Below, in pieces: positions 56,292-64,000 of a stretch of DNA of 64,000 bases. The DNA is taken from contig NZ_CP011319.1 of NCBI RefSeq assembly GCF_001865675.1, positions 5,828,001-5,892,000 on the forward strand, written 5' to 3'. The DNA comes from Janthinobacterium sp. 1_2014MBL_MicDiv. GTDB lineage: Bacteria; Pseudomonadota; Gammaproteobacteria; Burkholderiales; Burkholderiaceae_D. Positions within the stretch are counted from its first letter, which is position 1. The number at the start of each line of letters is the position of its first letter. A program made the translations under genes and the position numbers. The notes under the pieces are model-generated. The model made no database searches and was not told the origin of the DNA. It was given only the letters and a program-made list of their open reading frames with translations.

Positions 56292-56708
56292 GTGAAATTC
56301 ATTATCGACCACATTTTTCTGTTTGCTATCGTCATTATTTCCGGCGGCGCCCTCCTCTGGCCACTGCTGTCGATGCGCGGCAAGCGCGCGACCGTGCTGG
56401 AAGTCACGCAACTGATCAACCGTGGCAAGACCACCATCGTCGACGTGCGCAGCAAGGAAGAATTCGCCACGGGCCACTTGCCTGACGCGAAAAATATTCC
56501 GCTGCCGGAACTGGCAAAACGCCTGGGTGAGCTGGAAAAATTCAAAACACGCCCCATTGTAGTGGTTTGCCAGAAAGGTTCGCGTTCGGCAACGGCTGTC
56601 GGCCTGCTGGGCAAAGCCGGTTTCGCTGAAGCAACGAGCCTGGAAGGCGGCATCGACGAATGGAAAAAACAGGGTTTGCCACTGAAAACCTTGTCGCTGG
56701 CGAAATAA
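56292..56708 (+). CDS. Membrane-anchored rhodanese-like sulfurtransferase
   Basis: A 138-residue protein with an N-terminal membrane helix (FIIDHIFLFAIVIISGGALL) and one rhodanese domain. The active loop is VVCQKGSRSATAVGLL, with catalytic Cys in VCQKGSRS. It resembles YibN of enteric bacteria, which also precedes grxC and secB. The start is GTG. grxC follows after 31 bases, so the pair is probably co-transcribed. Confidence 0.92.
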   Translation: MKFIIDHIFLFAIVIISGGALLWPLLSMRGKRATVLEVTQLINRGKTTIVDVRSKEEFATGHLPDAKNIPLPELAKRLGELEKFKTRPIVVVCQKGSRSATAVGLLGKAGFAEATSLEGGIDEWKKQGLPLKTLSLAK

Positions 56709-56739
56709 ACATCCGCCTGCACTCATATAAGGAAACATC

Positions 56740-57006
56740 ATGACTGTCCCAGTAATTGTCTATAGCACCGCCGTGTGCCCGTATTGCGTGCGCGCCGAGC
56801 GCCTGTTGGAAGCCAAGGGCGTGACCGTGCAAAAGATCCGCGTCGACCTCGACCCGGAAGAGCGCATCAAGATGATGGAACGCACGGGCCGCCGCACGGT
56901 GCCGCAAATCTATGTGGGCGATACCCACGTGGGCGGTTTCGACGATTTGTATGCGCTCGATCAAGCCGGCAAGCTGGACCCCTTGTTAAATGGCACGGCA
57001 GCCTGA
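56740..57006 (+). CDS. grxC: Glutaredoxin 3
   Basis: An 88-residue glutathione-dependent disulfide reductase. The active site CPYC follows VIVYSTAV, and the GSH-binding TVPQIYVGDTHVGGFDDL is complete. AAGGAAAC precedes the ATG. It sits between a rhodanese gene and secB, the usual proteobacterial order. Confidence 0.97.
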   Translation: MTVPVIVYSTAVCPYCVRAERLLEAKGVTVQKIRVDLDPEERIKMMERTGRRTVPQIYVGDTHVGGFDDLYALDQAGKLDPLLNGTAA

Positions 57007-57030
57007 TATAAAGCGGGTTCGAGAAATTGC

Positions 57031-57061
57031 TTGGTTTTTTGTCGTATTGTTTTGATACAAT
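57031..57061 (+). promoter_or_regulatory. secB: Possible secB promoter
   Basis: TTGGTT (57031-57036) and TACAAT (57056-57061) are 19 bases apart. The spacing is long, so this is only a weak candidate. It lies 106 bases before the secB start in a 160-base gap. Confidence 0.3.
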
Positions 57062-57166
57062 TGCCCTCGCACCTGATCTGGCCGCGCCTACCCGGCGCGG
57101 TTTGAATACCGCAAGCACCATATTTGAACGGTGTGCCGTTCTTGTCCTTTACAACGAAAGCGTTCC

Positions 57167-57640
57167 ATGTCTGACGAAAATCTGCAACCAGTCTTCCAAA
57201 TCCAACGCGTCTACCTGAAAGACATGTCGCTGGAACAACCTAATTCCCCAGCAATCTTCCTGGAACAAGAAGCGCCAGCGATCGAAGTTGCTCTGGACGT
57301 GGGCGCCGCGCCTCTGGCCGACGGCATCTTCGAAGCCACCGTGACCATCACCGTGACGGCCAAGGTCGGCGATAAAGTTGCTTTCCTGGTTGAAGGCAAG
57401 CAAGCTGGTATCTTCGAAGCACGCAACATCCCTGCCGATCAACTCGATCCGCTGCTGGGAATCGGCTGCCCGAACATCATCTACCCTTACCTGCGCGCCA
57501 ACATCGCCGACGTGATCACCCGTGCCGGCTTCCCGCCAGTGCACCTGGCCGAGATCAACTTCGAAGTGTTCTACCAACAACGTCTGCAAGCTATTGCTGA
57601 CGCCGCTGCCGCAGCGCCAGCAGCCAGCGAAACGCACTAA
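57167..57640 (+). CDS. secB: Protein-export chaperone SecB
   Basis: A 157-residue tetrameric chaperone that keeps preproteins unfolded and hands them to SecA. The core PVFQIQRVYLKDMSLEQPNSP and the C-terminal GFPPVHLAEINFEVFYQQR are conserved. It has an Ala-rich C-terminal tail, longer than the family core. I set the start at MSDENLQPV. The GC and codon bias match the surroundings. Confidence 0.97.
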   Translation: MSDENLQPVFQIQRVYLKDMSLEQPNSPAIFLEQEAPAIEVALDVGAAPLADGIFEATVTITVTAKVGDKVAFLVEGKQAGIFEARNIPADQLDPLLGIGCPNIIYPYLRANIADVITRAGFPPVHLAEINFEVFYQQRLQAIADAAAAAPAASETH

Positions 57641-57821
57641 GAACATCTCACCAAACCTGCCGCGCGGCGCGCCTTGCGGCCTGTGATGCGCGCTGTGCTC
57701 TGGCACAGCTGCGCTTCTCGGCCACGATGCACTGCCGCTCGCGACGGTTTTGTGAGTGTTCTATACTGCAGGTAAGAAACGGCGGCCTGGCCGCCGTGTT
57801 TCGTTAAGGTTCAAAAATATC

Positions 57822-58283
57822 ATGTTGAAAAGTGCGCTCTTGAGCAAGTTCCGCTGGATCGCCGGCGCCGTACTGATGCTGGCCACTGCCGCCAGCCACG
57901 CCGTCGATTTCAAGACGGTGGGCGTGGCCCCCGTCATCCTGTATGACGCACCGTCCGCCAAGGGCGGCAAGCTGTACGTGGCGCCACGCGGCATGCCGCT
58001 GGAAGTGGTGCTCAGCTACGGCGAATGGGTCAAGGTGCGCGACGCCAGCGGCGAAATGGCCTGGACGGAAGCGAAAGGCCTGTCGGCCAAGCGCAACGTC
58101 GTGGCGCGCGCCGCCAACCTCAAGGTTCGCGCCAGCCCCGACGACAACGCCTCGCCCCTGATCCTCGTCGACAAGGGCGTGCTGCTGGAAATGAGCGAAC
58201 AGGCAAGCGCCGGCTGGGTCAAGGTGCGCCACAAGGACGGCCAGAGCGGCTACGTCAAGACCAGCGAAGTGTGGGGCCTGTAA
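57822..58283 (+). CDS. Secreted SH3-domain protein
   Basis: A 153-residue protein with a signal peptide (FRWIAGAVLMLATAASHA) and two bacterial SH3-like repeats: one at about residues 30-85 (APVILYDAPSAKGGKLYVA) and one at 90-150 (NLKVRASPDDNASPLILVDK, then GWVKVRHKDGQSGYVKTSEVWGL). Such domains bind cell-wall peptides. It lies between secB and gpsA; the exact function is unknown. The ATG at 57822 was chosen because an earlier in-frame start would hide the signal peptide. Confidence 0.85.
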   Translation: MLKSALLSKFRWIAGAVLMLATAASHAVDFKTVGVAPVILYDAPSAKGGKLYVAPRGMPLEVVLSYGEWVKVRDASGEMAWTEAKGLSAKRNVVARAANLKVRASPDDNASPLILVDKGVLLEMSEQASAGWVKVRHKDGQSGYVKTSEVWGL

Positions 58284-58351
58284 GCACCGCCAGATTCATC
58301 CGGGCACCGGCCAGCCGTGCCGTGCCTCTCCCCCTGCCAGACTGAGGTTGC

Positions 58352-59398
58352 ATGCAAGTTTCCCCTGAAAACACTCCCGATACCGCCGCCAAGGCTGACG
58401 CGCGCCGCATTACCGTGCTGGGCGCCGGCGCCTGGGGCACGGCCGTGGCCATGGCCCTGGCAGGCCGCCACGACGTGCTGCTGTGGGGCCGCAATGGCGA
58501 GGCCATGGCCGCCATGGCCGCCAGCGGCGAAAACAGTTACTTGCCCGGCTTCGCCCTGCCGCCGCAACTGCGCATCGGCGCCGATTTCGACGCCGCCGTC
58601 GCGCATGCCGGCGGCGAACATGGCCTGCTGATCGCCGCCTGCCCCGTGGCGGGCCTGCGCCCCCTGCTGCATCAGTTGAAAGACAAGGCCATCCCCAACC
58701 TGGTGTGGCTGTGCAAAGGGTTTGAAGGCGGCACGGGCATGCTGCCGCACCAGATCGTGCAGCAGGTGCTGGGGGACGCGATCCCCGCCGGCGCCCTGTC
58801 CGGCCCCTCGTTCGCGCAGGAAGTGGCGCGCGGCCTGCCGTGCGCGCTGACCATCGCCTCGCACAGCGCCAGTTTGCGCGCCTGCGTCGTGTCGGCATTG
58901 CATGGTGGAAATTTCCGCGTGTATGCGAGCGATGACCTGGTGGGCGTGGAAGTGGGCGGTGCCGTCAAGAACGTGCTGGCGATCGCCACCGGCGTGGCCG
59001 ACGGCCTGGGCCTGGGCCTGAATGCGCGCGCCGCCCTGATCACGCGCGGCCTGGCGGAAATCACGCGCCTGGGCACGGCCCTCGGTGGCCAGACGGAAAC
59101 CTTCATGGGCTTGACGGGCATGGGCGATTTGATTCTGACCTGCACGGGCGACCTGTCGCGCAACCGCCGCGTCGGCCTGGGCCTGGCGCAAGGCAAGGCG
59201 CTGGCCACCATCGTGGCCGAACTCGGCCATGTGGCCGAAGGCGTGCCCTGCGCCAAGGCCGTGCGCGAGCTGGCGCGCAGCATGGGCGTCGAGATGCCGA
59301 TCACCAATGCGGTGGCCGGCGTGCTGTTCGATGGCGATTTGCCGCACGTGATGGTGCAGCAACTGCTGGCGCGCGATCCGCGCGACGAAGCCACCTGA
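58352..59398 (+). CDS. gpsA: Glycerol-3-phosphate dehydrogenase, NAD(P)+
   Basis: A 348-residue enzyme that makes glycerol 3-phosphate for phospholipids from dihydroxyacetone phosphate. The nucleotide fold ITVLGAGAWGTAVAMALAG, SGPSFAQEVARGLP, the catalytic Lys in VGGAVKNVLAIATG, and GLTGMGDLILTCTGDLSRNRR are all present. Length is slightly above average because of an N-terminal extension. It ends the secB-side group and converges on the cupin gene. Confidence 0.97.
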   Translation: MQVSPENTPDTAAKADARRITVLGAGAWGTAVAMALAGRHDVLLWGRNGEAMAAMAASGENSYLPGFALPPQLRIGADFDAAVAHAGGEHGLLIAACPVAGLRPLLHQLKDKAIPNLVWLCKGFEGGTGMLPHQIVQQVLGDAIPAGALSGPSFAQEVARGLPCALTIASHSASLRACVVSALHGGNFRVYASDDLVGVEVGGAVKNVLAIATGVADGLGLGLNARAALITRGLAEITRLGTALGGQTETFMGLTGMGDLILTCTGDLSRNRRVGLGLAQGKALATIVAELGHVAEGVPCAKAVRELARSMGVEMPITNAVAGVLFDGDLPHVMVQQLLARDPRDEAT

Positions 59399-59417
59399 AA
59401 GAATGACGGGGCCGGGC

Positions 59418-59762
59418 TTAGCGGCCCGCCTTGTGCATGAGTATGGTCAGCAGCAGCAAGCTGTCTTCGCGCGCGGCCAGCGCATGCGCCTGGCCGCCGT
59501 GCAGGTACAGCATCTGCCCCGGCCCCAGCACGTGCACGCCGCCATGTGCTTCCACCGCCACCTCGCCTTGCAGGCACAGCAGGGTGATTTCTCCCAGTAC
59601 ATGATGCTCGGGCATGGTCTTGCCCTTGGGCATGCACATGCGGATCAATTCCAGTTCGTCCGTCTTGGCCAGCGCAATGGCGGAAAACTGCGACAGATTC
59701 TCGCCATCCGCCCCCTGCACGTCGATCACCTGGCCCGATGCTGCATGTACTAATGCCATCAT
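59418..59762 (-). CDS. Small cupin-domain protein
   Basis: A 114-residue single-domain cupin. The first motif appears as MPEHHVLGEITLLCLQGEV with two adjacent His, the second as GPGQMLYLHGGQAHALAARE with two more His, so a metal site is possible. GGGAGAAG precedes the start. Function and substrate are unknown. It lies 27 bases after the DUF2461 gene on the same strand. Confidence 0.85.
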   Translation of the reverse strand: MMALVHAASGQVIDVQGADGENLSQFSAIALAKTDELELIRMCMPKGKTMPEHHVLGEITLLCLQGEVAVEAHGGVHVLGPGQMLYLHGGQAHALAAREDSLLLLTILMHKAGR

Positions 59763-59789
59763 CTTCTCCCGCTTAGCTAGACTACCGGT

Positions 59790-60482
59790 TCAAGCCGCCT
59801 CTTCCTCCGGCTCCTTCGCGCCGCGCATCCACTCGACCAGCGGCCACGCATCCTTCAAGCCTTCCGCCAGGGTCGGCAGCAGTTTCTCGGGCGCGTTGAC
59901 GGGCAGCGGTATTTCGGTCCAGACAAAAAAGCTCTTCAGCTTGATGAATTCGATATGCTCGGCATCCGCCGCGAAACCCTTCGGTGGACGCTGCAGCTTG
60001 CCCTCGTTCTGGATGGTGCCGTAACGGGCCTTCAGGCGCTTATTTTTCAGCACTTTGGAAAAACCTGGCGCGTCGTTGACCATGTGTTCGCGCAGGGCCT
60101 TCAGGCGAGCGGGGGGCGGCATGTATTCGCCGGCGCCGAACAGCAAGTTGCCCTGGCCATCGATCTGCAGATAATACGTGGGACCGCCCGCCTTGCTGGG
60201 GCGGCGCATGTCGTTCGGCGCGATGGCGGCCGAAAAACGCGTTTTATAGGGGCTCTTGTCGTGCGCAAAGCGCACGTCGCGGTTGATGCGGAACAAGGCC
60301 TTCTTCGGATTGCAGTATTTCACGGCCGGGTCAAACTTGCCGAGCTCGCCGATCAGCGACGTCACCAGGGCGAGGAATTCCTCGCGCAGGATGTCGTAGC
60401 GGGGCTTGTTCATGACAAACCAGGGCCGGTTGTTGTTATCGCTCAGTTCACGTAAAAATTGGGTCAAGTCACGCACATGCAT
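59790..60482 (-). CDS. DUF2461 family protein
   Basis: A 230-residue protein of the DUF2461 (TIGR02453) family of unknown function. Typical segments: LTQFLRELSDNNNRPWFVMN at the N-terminus, ALFRINRDVRFAHDKSPYKT and LFGAGEYMPPPARLKALRE. It is cytoplasmic. It follows the DegS/DegQ-like gene by 21 bases and precedes the cupin gene. Confidence 0.9.
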   Translation of the reverse strand: MHVRDLTQFLRELSDNNNRPWFVMNKPRYDILREEFLALVTSLIGELGKFDPAVKYCNPKKALFRINRDVRFAHDKSPYKTRFSAAIAPNDMRRPSKAGGPTYYLQIDGQGNLLFGAGEYMPPPARLKALREHMVNDAPGFSKVLKNKRLKARYGTIQNEGKLQRPPKGFAADAEHIEFIKLKSFFVWTEIPLPVNAPEKLLPTLAEGLKDAWPLVEWMRGAKEPEEEAA

Positions 60483-60503
60483 GTGTCAGCTTCCGATCAG
60501 CAA

Positions 60504-61664
60504 CTATTTGGAAAGCTCTTTCGGGATGGGGCGCTTGCCCACCACCACGTCGAGCGCCGCTTCGCGATTCTTGCGCAGCACCGTCATTTTAGCTTTTCCG
60601 CCGGGCGCCAGTTGGGCGATCAGGTTCAGCATTTCCGTCGTATCGCCGACGGGCTTGCCATCGACGGCCAGCAGGATGTCGCCGGGCACGATGCCGGCCT
60701 TGTCGGCCGGGCCATTGCGCACGACGCCGGCGATGATGGCGCCGCTCGAGCGCTGCAAGCCGAAGCTTTGCGCCAGCTCGGGCGTGATGTCCTGCGTTTC
60801 CACGCCAATCCAGCCGCGCACCACGTGGCCATCCTTGATGATGGCTTCCATCACGGTTTTCGCCGTCGAGACGGGAATGGCGAAGCCGATGCCGACGGAG
60901 CCGCCGCTTTGCGAATAGATGGCCGTATTGATGCCGATCAAGTTGCCGCGCGTATCGACGAGGGCGCCGCCCGAGTTGCCGAAATTGATGGCCGCGTCCG
61001 TCTGTATGAAGTTTTCGAAACTGTTGATGTGCAGATTGTTGCGTCCCAGCGCGGAGATGATGCCCATGGTCACCGTCTGGCCCACGCCGAACGGGTTGCC
61101 GATGGCCAGCACGACGTCGCCCACACGCGCCAGTTCCGACTGGCCCAACACGATCACGGGCAGCTTGTCGAGGTCGATCTTGATGACGGCCAGGTCCGTT
61201 TCCGGGTCCAGGCCCACCACCTTGGCGGGCGCCTTGCGGCCATCGGTGAGCACGACTTCGATTTCGTCGGCGCCTTCGACCACGTGGTTGTTGGTGAGGA
61301 TATAGCCTTCATGGCTGACGATGACGCCGGAGCCGAGGCTGTTTTGCAGGGTGTCGTCATCGTCGGCGCCAGGATCGCGCTCGCCGAAGAAACGTTTGAA
61401 GAAGGGGTCGCGCGCCAGCGGATGGGCGCCGCGCTTGGGTACTTGCAGGGTGAGGATGTTGACGACGGCGGGCATGGCGCGCGCCGCCGCGTCGCGGTAG
61501 GAACCGGGCGCCAGGCTGCTCGACGCCGTTTCCACCACGGGCACCGGTTTCGCCGGCGAGCCCAGCTGCTGTACCCGGCTGGCCGGGCGCAGCGCGCCAT
61601 ACACAAAGTACAGCGCCAACGCGATGGTCACGGTTTGCGCAAACAATAACCAAAATCGTCGCAT
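60504..61664 (-). CDS. Periplasmic serine protease, DegS/DegQ type, one PDZ
   Basis: A 386-residue trypsin-like protease. An N-terminal membrane helix (WLLFAQTVTIALALYFVYG) is probably an anchor as in DegS/AlgW. The triad is His in LTNNHVVEGADE, Asp in DPETDLAVIKID and Ser in FGNSGGALVD. One PDZ domain follows (SSGAIIAGVVRNGPADKAG). A single PDZ and an uncleaved anchor favour DegS/AlgW, which sense misfolded porins. An RseA-like partner is not visible here. Confidence 0.92.
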   Translation of the reverse strand: MRRFWLLFAQTVTIALALYFVYGALRPASRVQQLGSPAKPVPVVETASSSLAPGSYRDAAARAMPAVVNILTLQVPKRGAHPLARDPFFKRFFGERDPGADDDDTLQNSLGSGVIVSHEGYILTNNHVVEGADEIEVVLTDGRKAPAKVVGLDPETDLAVIKIDLDKLPVIVLGQSELARVGDVVLAIGNPFGVGQTVTMGIISALGRNNLHINSFENFIQTDAAINFGNSGGALVDTRGNLIGINTAIYSQSGGSVGIGFAIPVSTAKTVMEAIIKDGHVVRGWIGVETQDITPELAQSFGLQRSSGAIIAGVVRNGPADKAGIVPGDILLAVDGKPVGDTTEMLNLIAQLAPGGKAKMTVLRKNREAALDVVVGKRPIPKELSK

Positions 61665-61706
61665 AGGGCTCTCTGTCCAGGTCAGCCGGCCCGGTGCCGG
61701 TCCGGC

Positions 61707-62156
61707 TTATTTTGCCAGATCGTTGCTCTTCTGTCCGTTCTTCTGCAGGGAGTCGCGGATTTCACGCAGCAGGACGATGTCTTCCGGCGTGGCAGGCGCG
61801 GCCGCCGGCGCTTCCGGCTGGGCGCGGCGGGCCTTGTTCATCAGGCGCACCATCTGGAAGATGATGAAGGCGAGGATGACGAAATTGAGCAGAATGGTAA
61901 GGAAGTTACCGTAGGCCAGCACGGCGCCCGCCTTTTTCGCTTCCACCAGGGTCAGGGTGGTGGCCTGGCCATTCAGCGGCAGATAATAGTTGGCGAAATC
62001 GAGGCCGCCGAAAATGCGCCCGATGGGCGGCATGATGACGTCTTGCACCAAGGAATCGACGATCTTGCCGAAGGCGCCACCGATAATGACACCGACCGCC
62101 AGATCGACGACGTTGCCCTTCATTGCAAATTCTTTAAATTCTTGCATCATTGCCAT
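61707..62156 (-). CDS. mscL: Large-conductance mechanosensitive channel MscL
   Basis: A 149-residue homopentameric channel that opens under membrane tension in hypo-osmotic shock. The conserved first helix KGNVVDLAVGVIIGGAFGKIV and VMPPIG follow the start, and the second helix NFLTILLNFVILAFIIFQMV ends in a charged cytoplasmic tail. AAGGAGAA lies five bases before the ATG. It diverges from petA. Confidence 0.97.
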   Translation of the reverse strand: MAMMQEFKEFAMKGNVVDLAVGVIIGGAFGKIVDSLVQDVIMPPIGRIFGGLDFANYYLPLNGQATTLTLVEAKKAGAVLAYGNFLTILLNFVILAFIIFQMVRLMNKARRAQPEAPAAAPATPEDIVLLREIRDSLQKNGQKSNDLAK

Positions 62157-62569
62157 GAATTTCTCCTTCGGATATGTATAAAAAACATGCCGATCATACT
62201 ATTGATTCCCAGTGCCACCAACTTCTGGTTGCCGGCGAGACCAATTCCGGCACAGCCTTGCGCATCTAGTTCGAAAGAACTAGCCACCTCCTGCAAAAGT
62301 ATATAAATTATGGTACAAGCAACGTTTTTGTTTTATTCGTTGTTTGCTTCACTTATAATTTGCGGTTGCCAGAAGCACCTTTTTTGCTTCCGGATAATCA
62401 ACAAGAAACTGGCACGGGCTGCGCCATTGGCCGAAGTTCCGCAGGGATGTTGTCACTTTACCGTACAAAGATGCGGGTTGCGGCAAACAGTGGGAAAGAG
62501 CTTCGGCGACGGGTTTTTCGCGGCTGCCACTCATAATAAAGATTCGCATTTTGACTGATTGGGGTTTGC
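62157..62569. promoter_or_regulatory. 413-base gap between mscL and petA
   Basis: This AT-rich gap carries the divergent promoters. A TATAAT at 62354-62359 on the plus strand is a -10 candidate, but the -35 is weak. It is 210 bases before petA, so the leader would be long. No RNA gene was recognised. Confidence 0.4.
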
Positions 62570-63178
62570 ATGAGTAACGAAAAGCAGGTCGATTCAGGCC
62601 GTCGCGGCTTGCTCGTCGCCACGTGCGCGGCGGGCAGTGTAGTTGGATTGGCAACCGCGGGAGCCTTGGTAAGCACCTTCCAGCCGTCGGAGCGCGCGAA
62701 AGCGGCTGGCGCGCCGGTCGAAGTAGACATCACCACCTTGCAACCCGGCGAAATGCGCACCGTCGAATGGCGCGGCAAGCCGGTCTGGATCATCAAGCGC
62801 ACGCCGGAAATGGTCGCTTCGCTCAAGAAAACGGACGGCAAGGTCGCCGATGCCGATTCCAAACGCAACCCCGCCGAATTCACGCCGCCGTACTGCATGA
62901 ACGAATGGCGCTCCATCAAGCCTGAAATCCTCATCGCCGTCGGCATCTGCACCCACCTCGGCTGCTCCCCTTCCTCGAAATTTACCCCCGGCCCGCAACC
63001 GTCCCTGCCCGATGACTGGGAAGGCGGCTTCCTGTGCCCTTGCCATGGCTCCACCTTCGACATGGCGGGCCGCGTGTTCAAGAACAAGCCTGCGCCGGAC
63101 AACCTGCAAGTGCCGCGCCATATGTACCTGAGCGACACCAAACTGCTGATAGGTAAAGACGAGAAAGGCGAGGCTTGA
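62570..63178 (+). CDS. petA: Ubiquinol-cytochrome c reductase Rieske iron-sulfur subunit
   Basis: A 202-residue subunit of the cytochrome bc1 complex that takes electrons from ubiquinol. A Tat-type N-terminus (SGRRGLLVATCAAGSVVGLA) leads to a membrane anchor. The 2Fe-2S ligands are CTHLGCSPS and CPCHGSTFD; both disulfide Cys are present. petB starts two bases after its stop, so petABC is one operon. Confidence 0.97.
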   Translation: MSNEKQVDSGRRGLLVATCAAGSVVGLATAGALVSTFQPSERAKAAGAPVEVDITTLQPGEMRTVEWRGKPVWIIKRTPEMVASLKKTDGKVADADSKRNPAEFTPPYCMNEWRSIKPEILIAVGICTHLGCSPSSKFTPGPQPSLPDDWEGGFLCPCHGSTFDMAGRVFKNKPAPDNLQVPRHMYLSDTKLLIGKDEKGEA

Positions 63179-63180
63179 TC

Positions 63181-64000
63181 ATGGCTGCTTTCAAAGAAAC
63201 GAAATTTCCCGCCGATGCACCCGCCGCTGAAAAAGCCCTGGGCTGGGTGGATGACCGCTTTCCCCTGACCAAGCTGTGGAATGACCAATGGGGCAAGTAC
63301 TACGCCCCGAAAAACTTCAATTTCTGGTACATCTTCGGCTCGCTGGCCATGCTGGTGCTGGTGCTGCAGATCGTCACCGGCATCTTCCTGACCATGCACT
63401 ACAAGCCCGATGCGGCGCTGGCCTTCAATTCCGTCGAATACATCATGCGCGAAGTGCCGTGGGGCTGGCTGGTGCGCTACATGCACTCGACGGGCGCCTC
63501 GGCCTTCTTCATCATCGTCTACCTGCACATGACGCGCGGCCTGCTGTACGGCTCCTACCGCAAGCCACGTGAACTGATCTGGCTGTTCGGTTTCGCCATC
63601 TTCCTGTGCCTGATGGCCGAAGCGTTCTTCGGCTACCTGCTGCCATGGGGCCAGATGTCGTACTGGGGCGCCCAGGTGATCGTCAACCTGTTCGGCGCCA
63701 TCCCCTTCATCGGCCCTGACCTGTCGCTGTGGATACGCGGCGACTATGTGGTGTCCGACGCGACCCTGAACCGCTTCTTCGCCTTCCACGTGATCGCCAT
63801 CCCGCTGGTCCTGCTGGGCCTGGTGGCAGCGCACTTGATCGCCCTGCATGAAGTCGGCTCGAGCAATCCGGACGGCATCGAAGTGAAGGAAAACCTGGGC
63901 GCCGACGGCCACCCGCTCGACTCGATTCCATCGCACCCGTACTACACCGTGCACGACCTGTTCGGCGTGTCGATCTTCCTCGTCATTTTCAGCGCCGTCG
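63181..64000 (+). CDS. petB: Cytochrome b subunit of bc1 complex, N-terminal part
   Basis: The frame runs to the window end, so the gene is cut; 273 residues are visible. The b-heme histidines are seen in RYMHSTGASAFFIIVYLHM and in FHVIAIPLVLLGLVAAHL (His-X14-His). PWGQMSYWGAQV belongs to the quinone site. The first four transmembrane helices are present; the PEWY motif and later helices lie outside the window. Confidence 0.97.
   Translation, partial: MAAFKETKFPADAPAAEKALGWVDDRFPLTKLWNDQWGKYYAPKNFNFWYIFGSLAMLVLVLQIVTGIFLTMHYKPDAALAFNSVEYIMREVPWGWLVRYMHSTGASAFFIIVYLHMTRGLLYGSYRKPRELIWLFGFAIFLCLMAEAFFGYLLPWGQMSYWGAQVIVNLFGAIPFIGPDLSLWIRGDYVVSDATLNRFFAFHVIAIPLVLLGLVAAHLIALHEVGSSNPDGIEVKENLGADGHPLDSIPSHPYYTVHDLFGVSIFLVIFSAV

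Overview
The window is chromosomal DNA of a high-GC Gram-negative bacterium, most likely a betaproteobacterium of the Burkholderiales, family Oxalobacteraceae (Janthinobacterium, Massilia or Duganella type). The evidence is a Neisseria/Burkholderia-type porin, the orders cobW-dksA-hslV-hslU, gpmA-envC-ctpA-moeB, rhodanese-grxC-secB-gpsA and petA-petB, a DksA with a reduced zinc finger, and a SAH riboswitch in front of ahcY. I saw no prophage, insertion sequence, CRISPR array, rRNA or tRNA. Almost all of it is core genome, densely packed, with many ATGA stop/start overlaps.

Layout. 1-9.3 kb: the end of an M3 peptidase, a Kef-type K+/H+ antiporter, a secreted M14 carboxypeptidase, a TonB-dependent receptor and an S41 protease lipoprotein, suggesting peptide or nutrient scavenging. 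9.3-14.9 kb: aromatic amino acid breakdown, with a fused indolepyruvate ferredoxin oxidoreductase, hppD and a divergent Lrp-type regulator; two perfect palindromes lie in the hppD/lrp gap. 14.9-19.6 kb: a leftward group slt, GST, cca, GNAT. 19.6-24.3 kb: one-carbon and methyl cycle (formyl-THF cyclo-ligase, metF, a small holin-like membrane protein, ahcY with its SAH riboswitch, metK). 24.4-27.1 kb: two acyltransferases of the lipid A type and dapF.

27-38 kb: a Sel1-repeat protein, a porin, a DUF484 protein, xerC, a CobW-family metal chaperone, dksA, hslVU with a 64-residue follower, then an outer-membrane barrel gene diverging from a HTH regulator with four TTGTAG half-sites between them. 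38.2-51.5 kb: a patatin fused to an outer-membrane barrel (PlpD, type Vd architecture) and a complete type II secretion operon in the order G-H-I-J-K-L-M-N-D-E-F-C; the prepilin peptidase is not here. A candidate promoter with an overlapping perfect inverted repeat precedes gspG.

51.6-64 kb: moeB, ctpA, envC and gpmA leftward; rhodanese, grxC, secB, an SH3-domain protein and gpsA rightward; a cupin protein, DUF2461 protein, DegS/DegQ-like protease and mscL leftward; and the start of the cytochrome bc1 operon (petA, then petB cut by the window end).

The window contains no obviously new multigene system. The items most worth a second look are the cis-regulatory elements (SAH riboswitch, three operator-like inverted-repeat regions, a repeat over the cobW promoter, a paired REP-like element), the CCA enzyme that seems to have lost its HD metal site, the Cys-poor DksA beside a zinc-type chaperone, and the permuted type II secretion operon.
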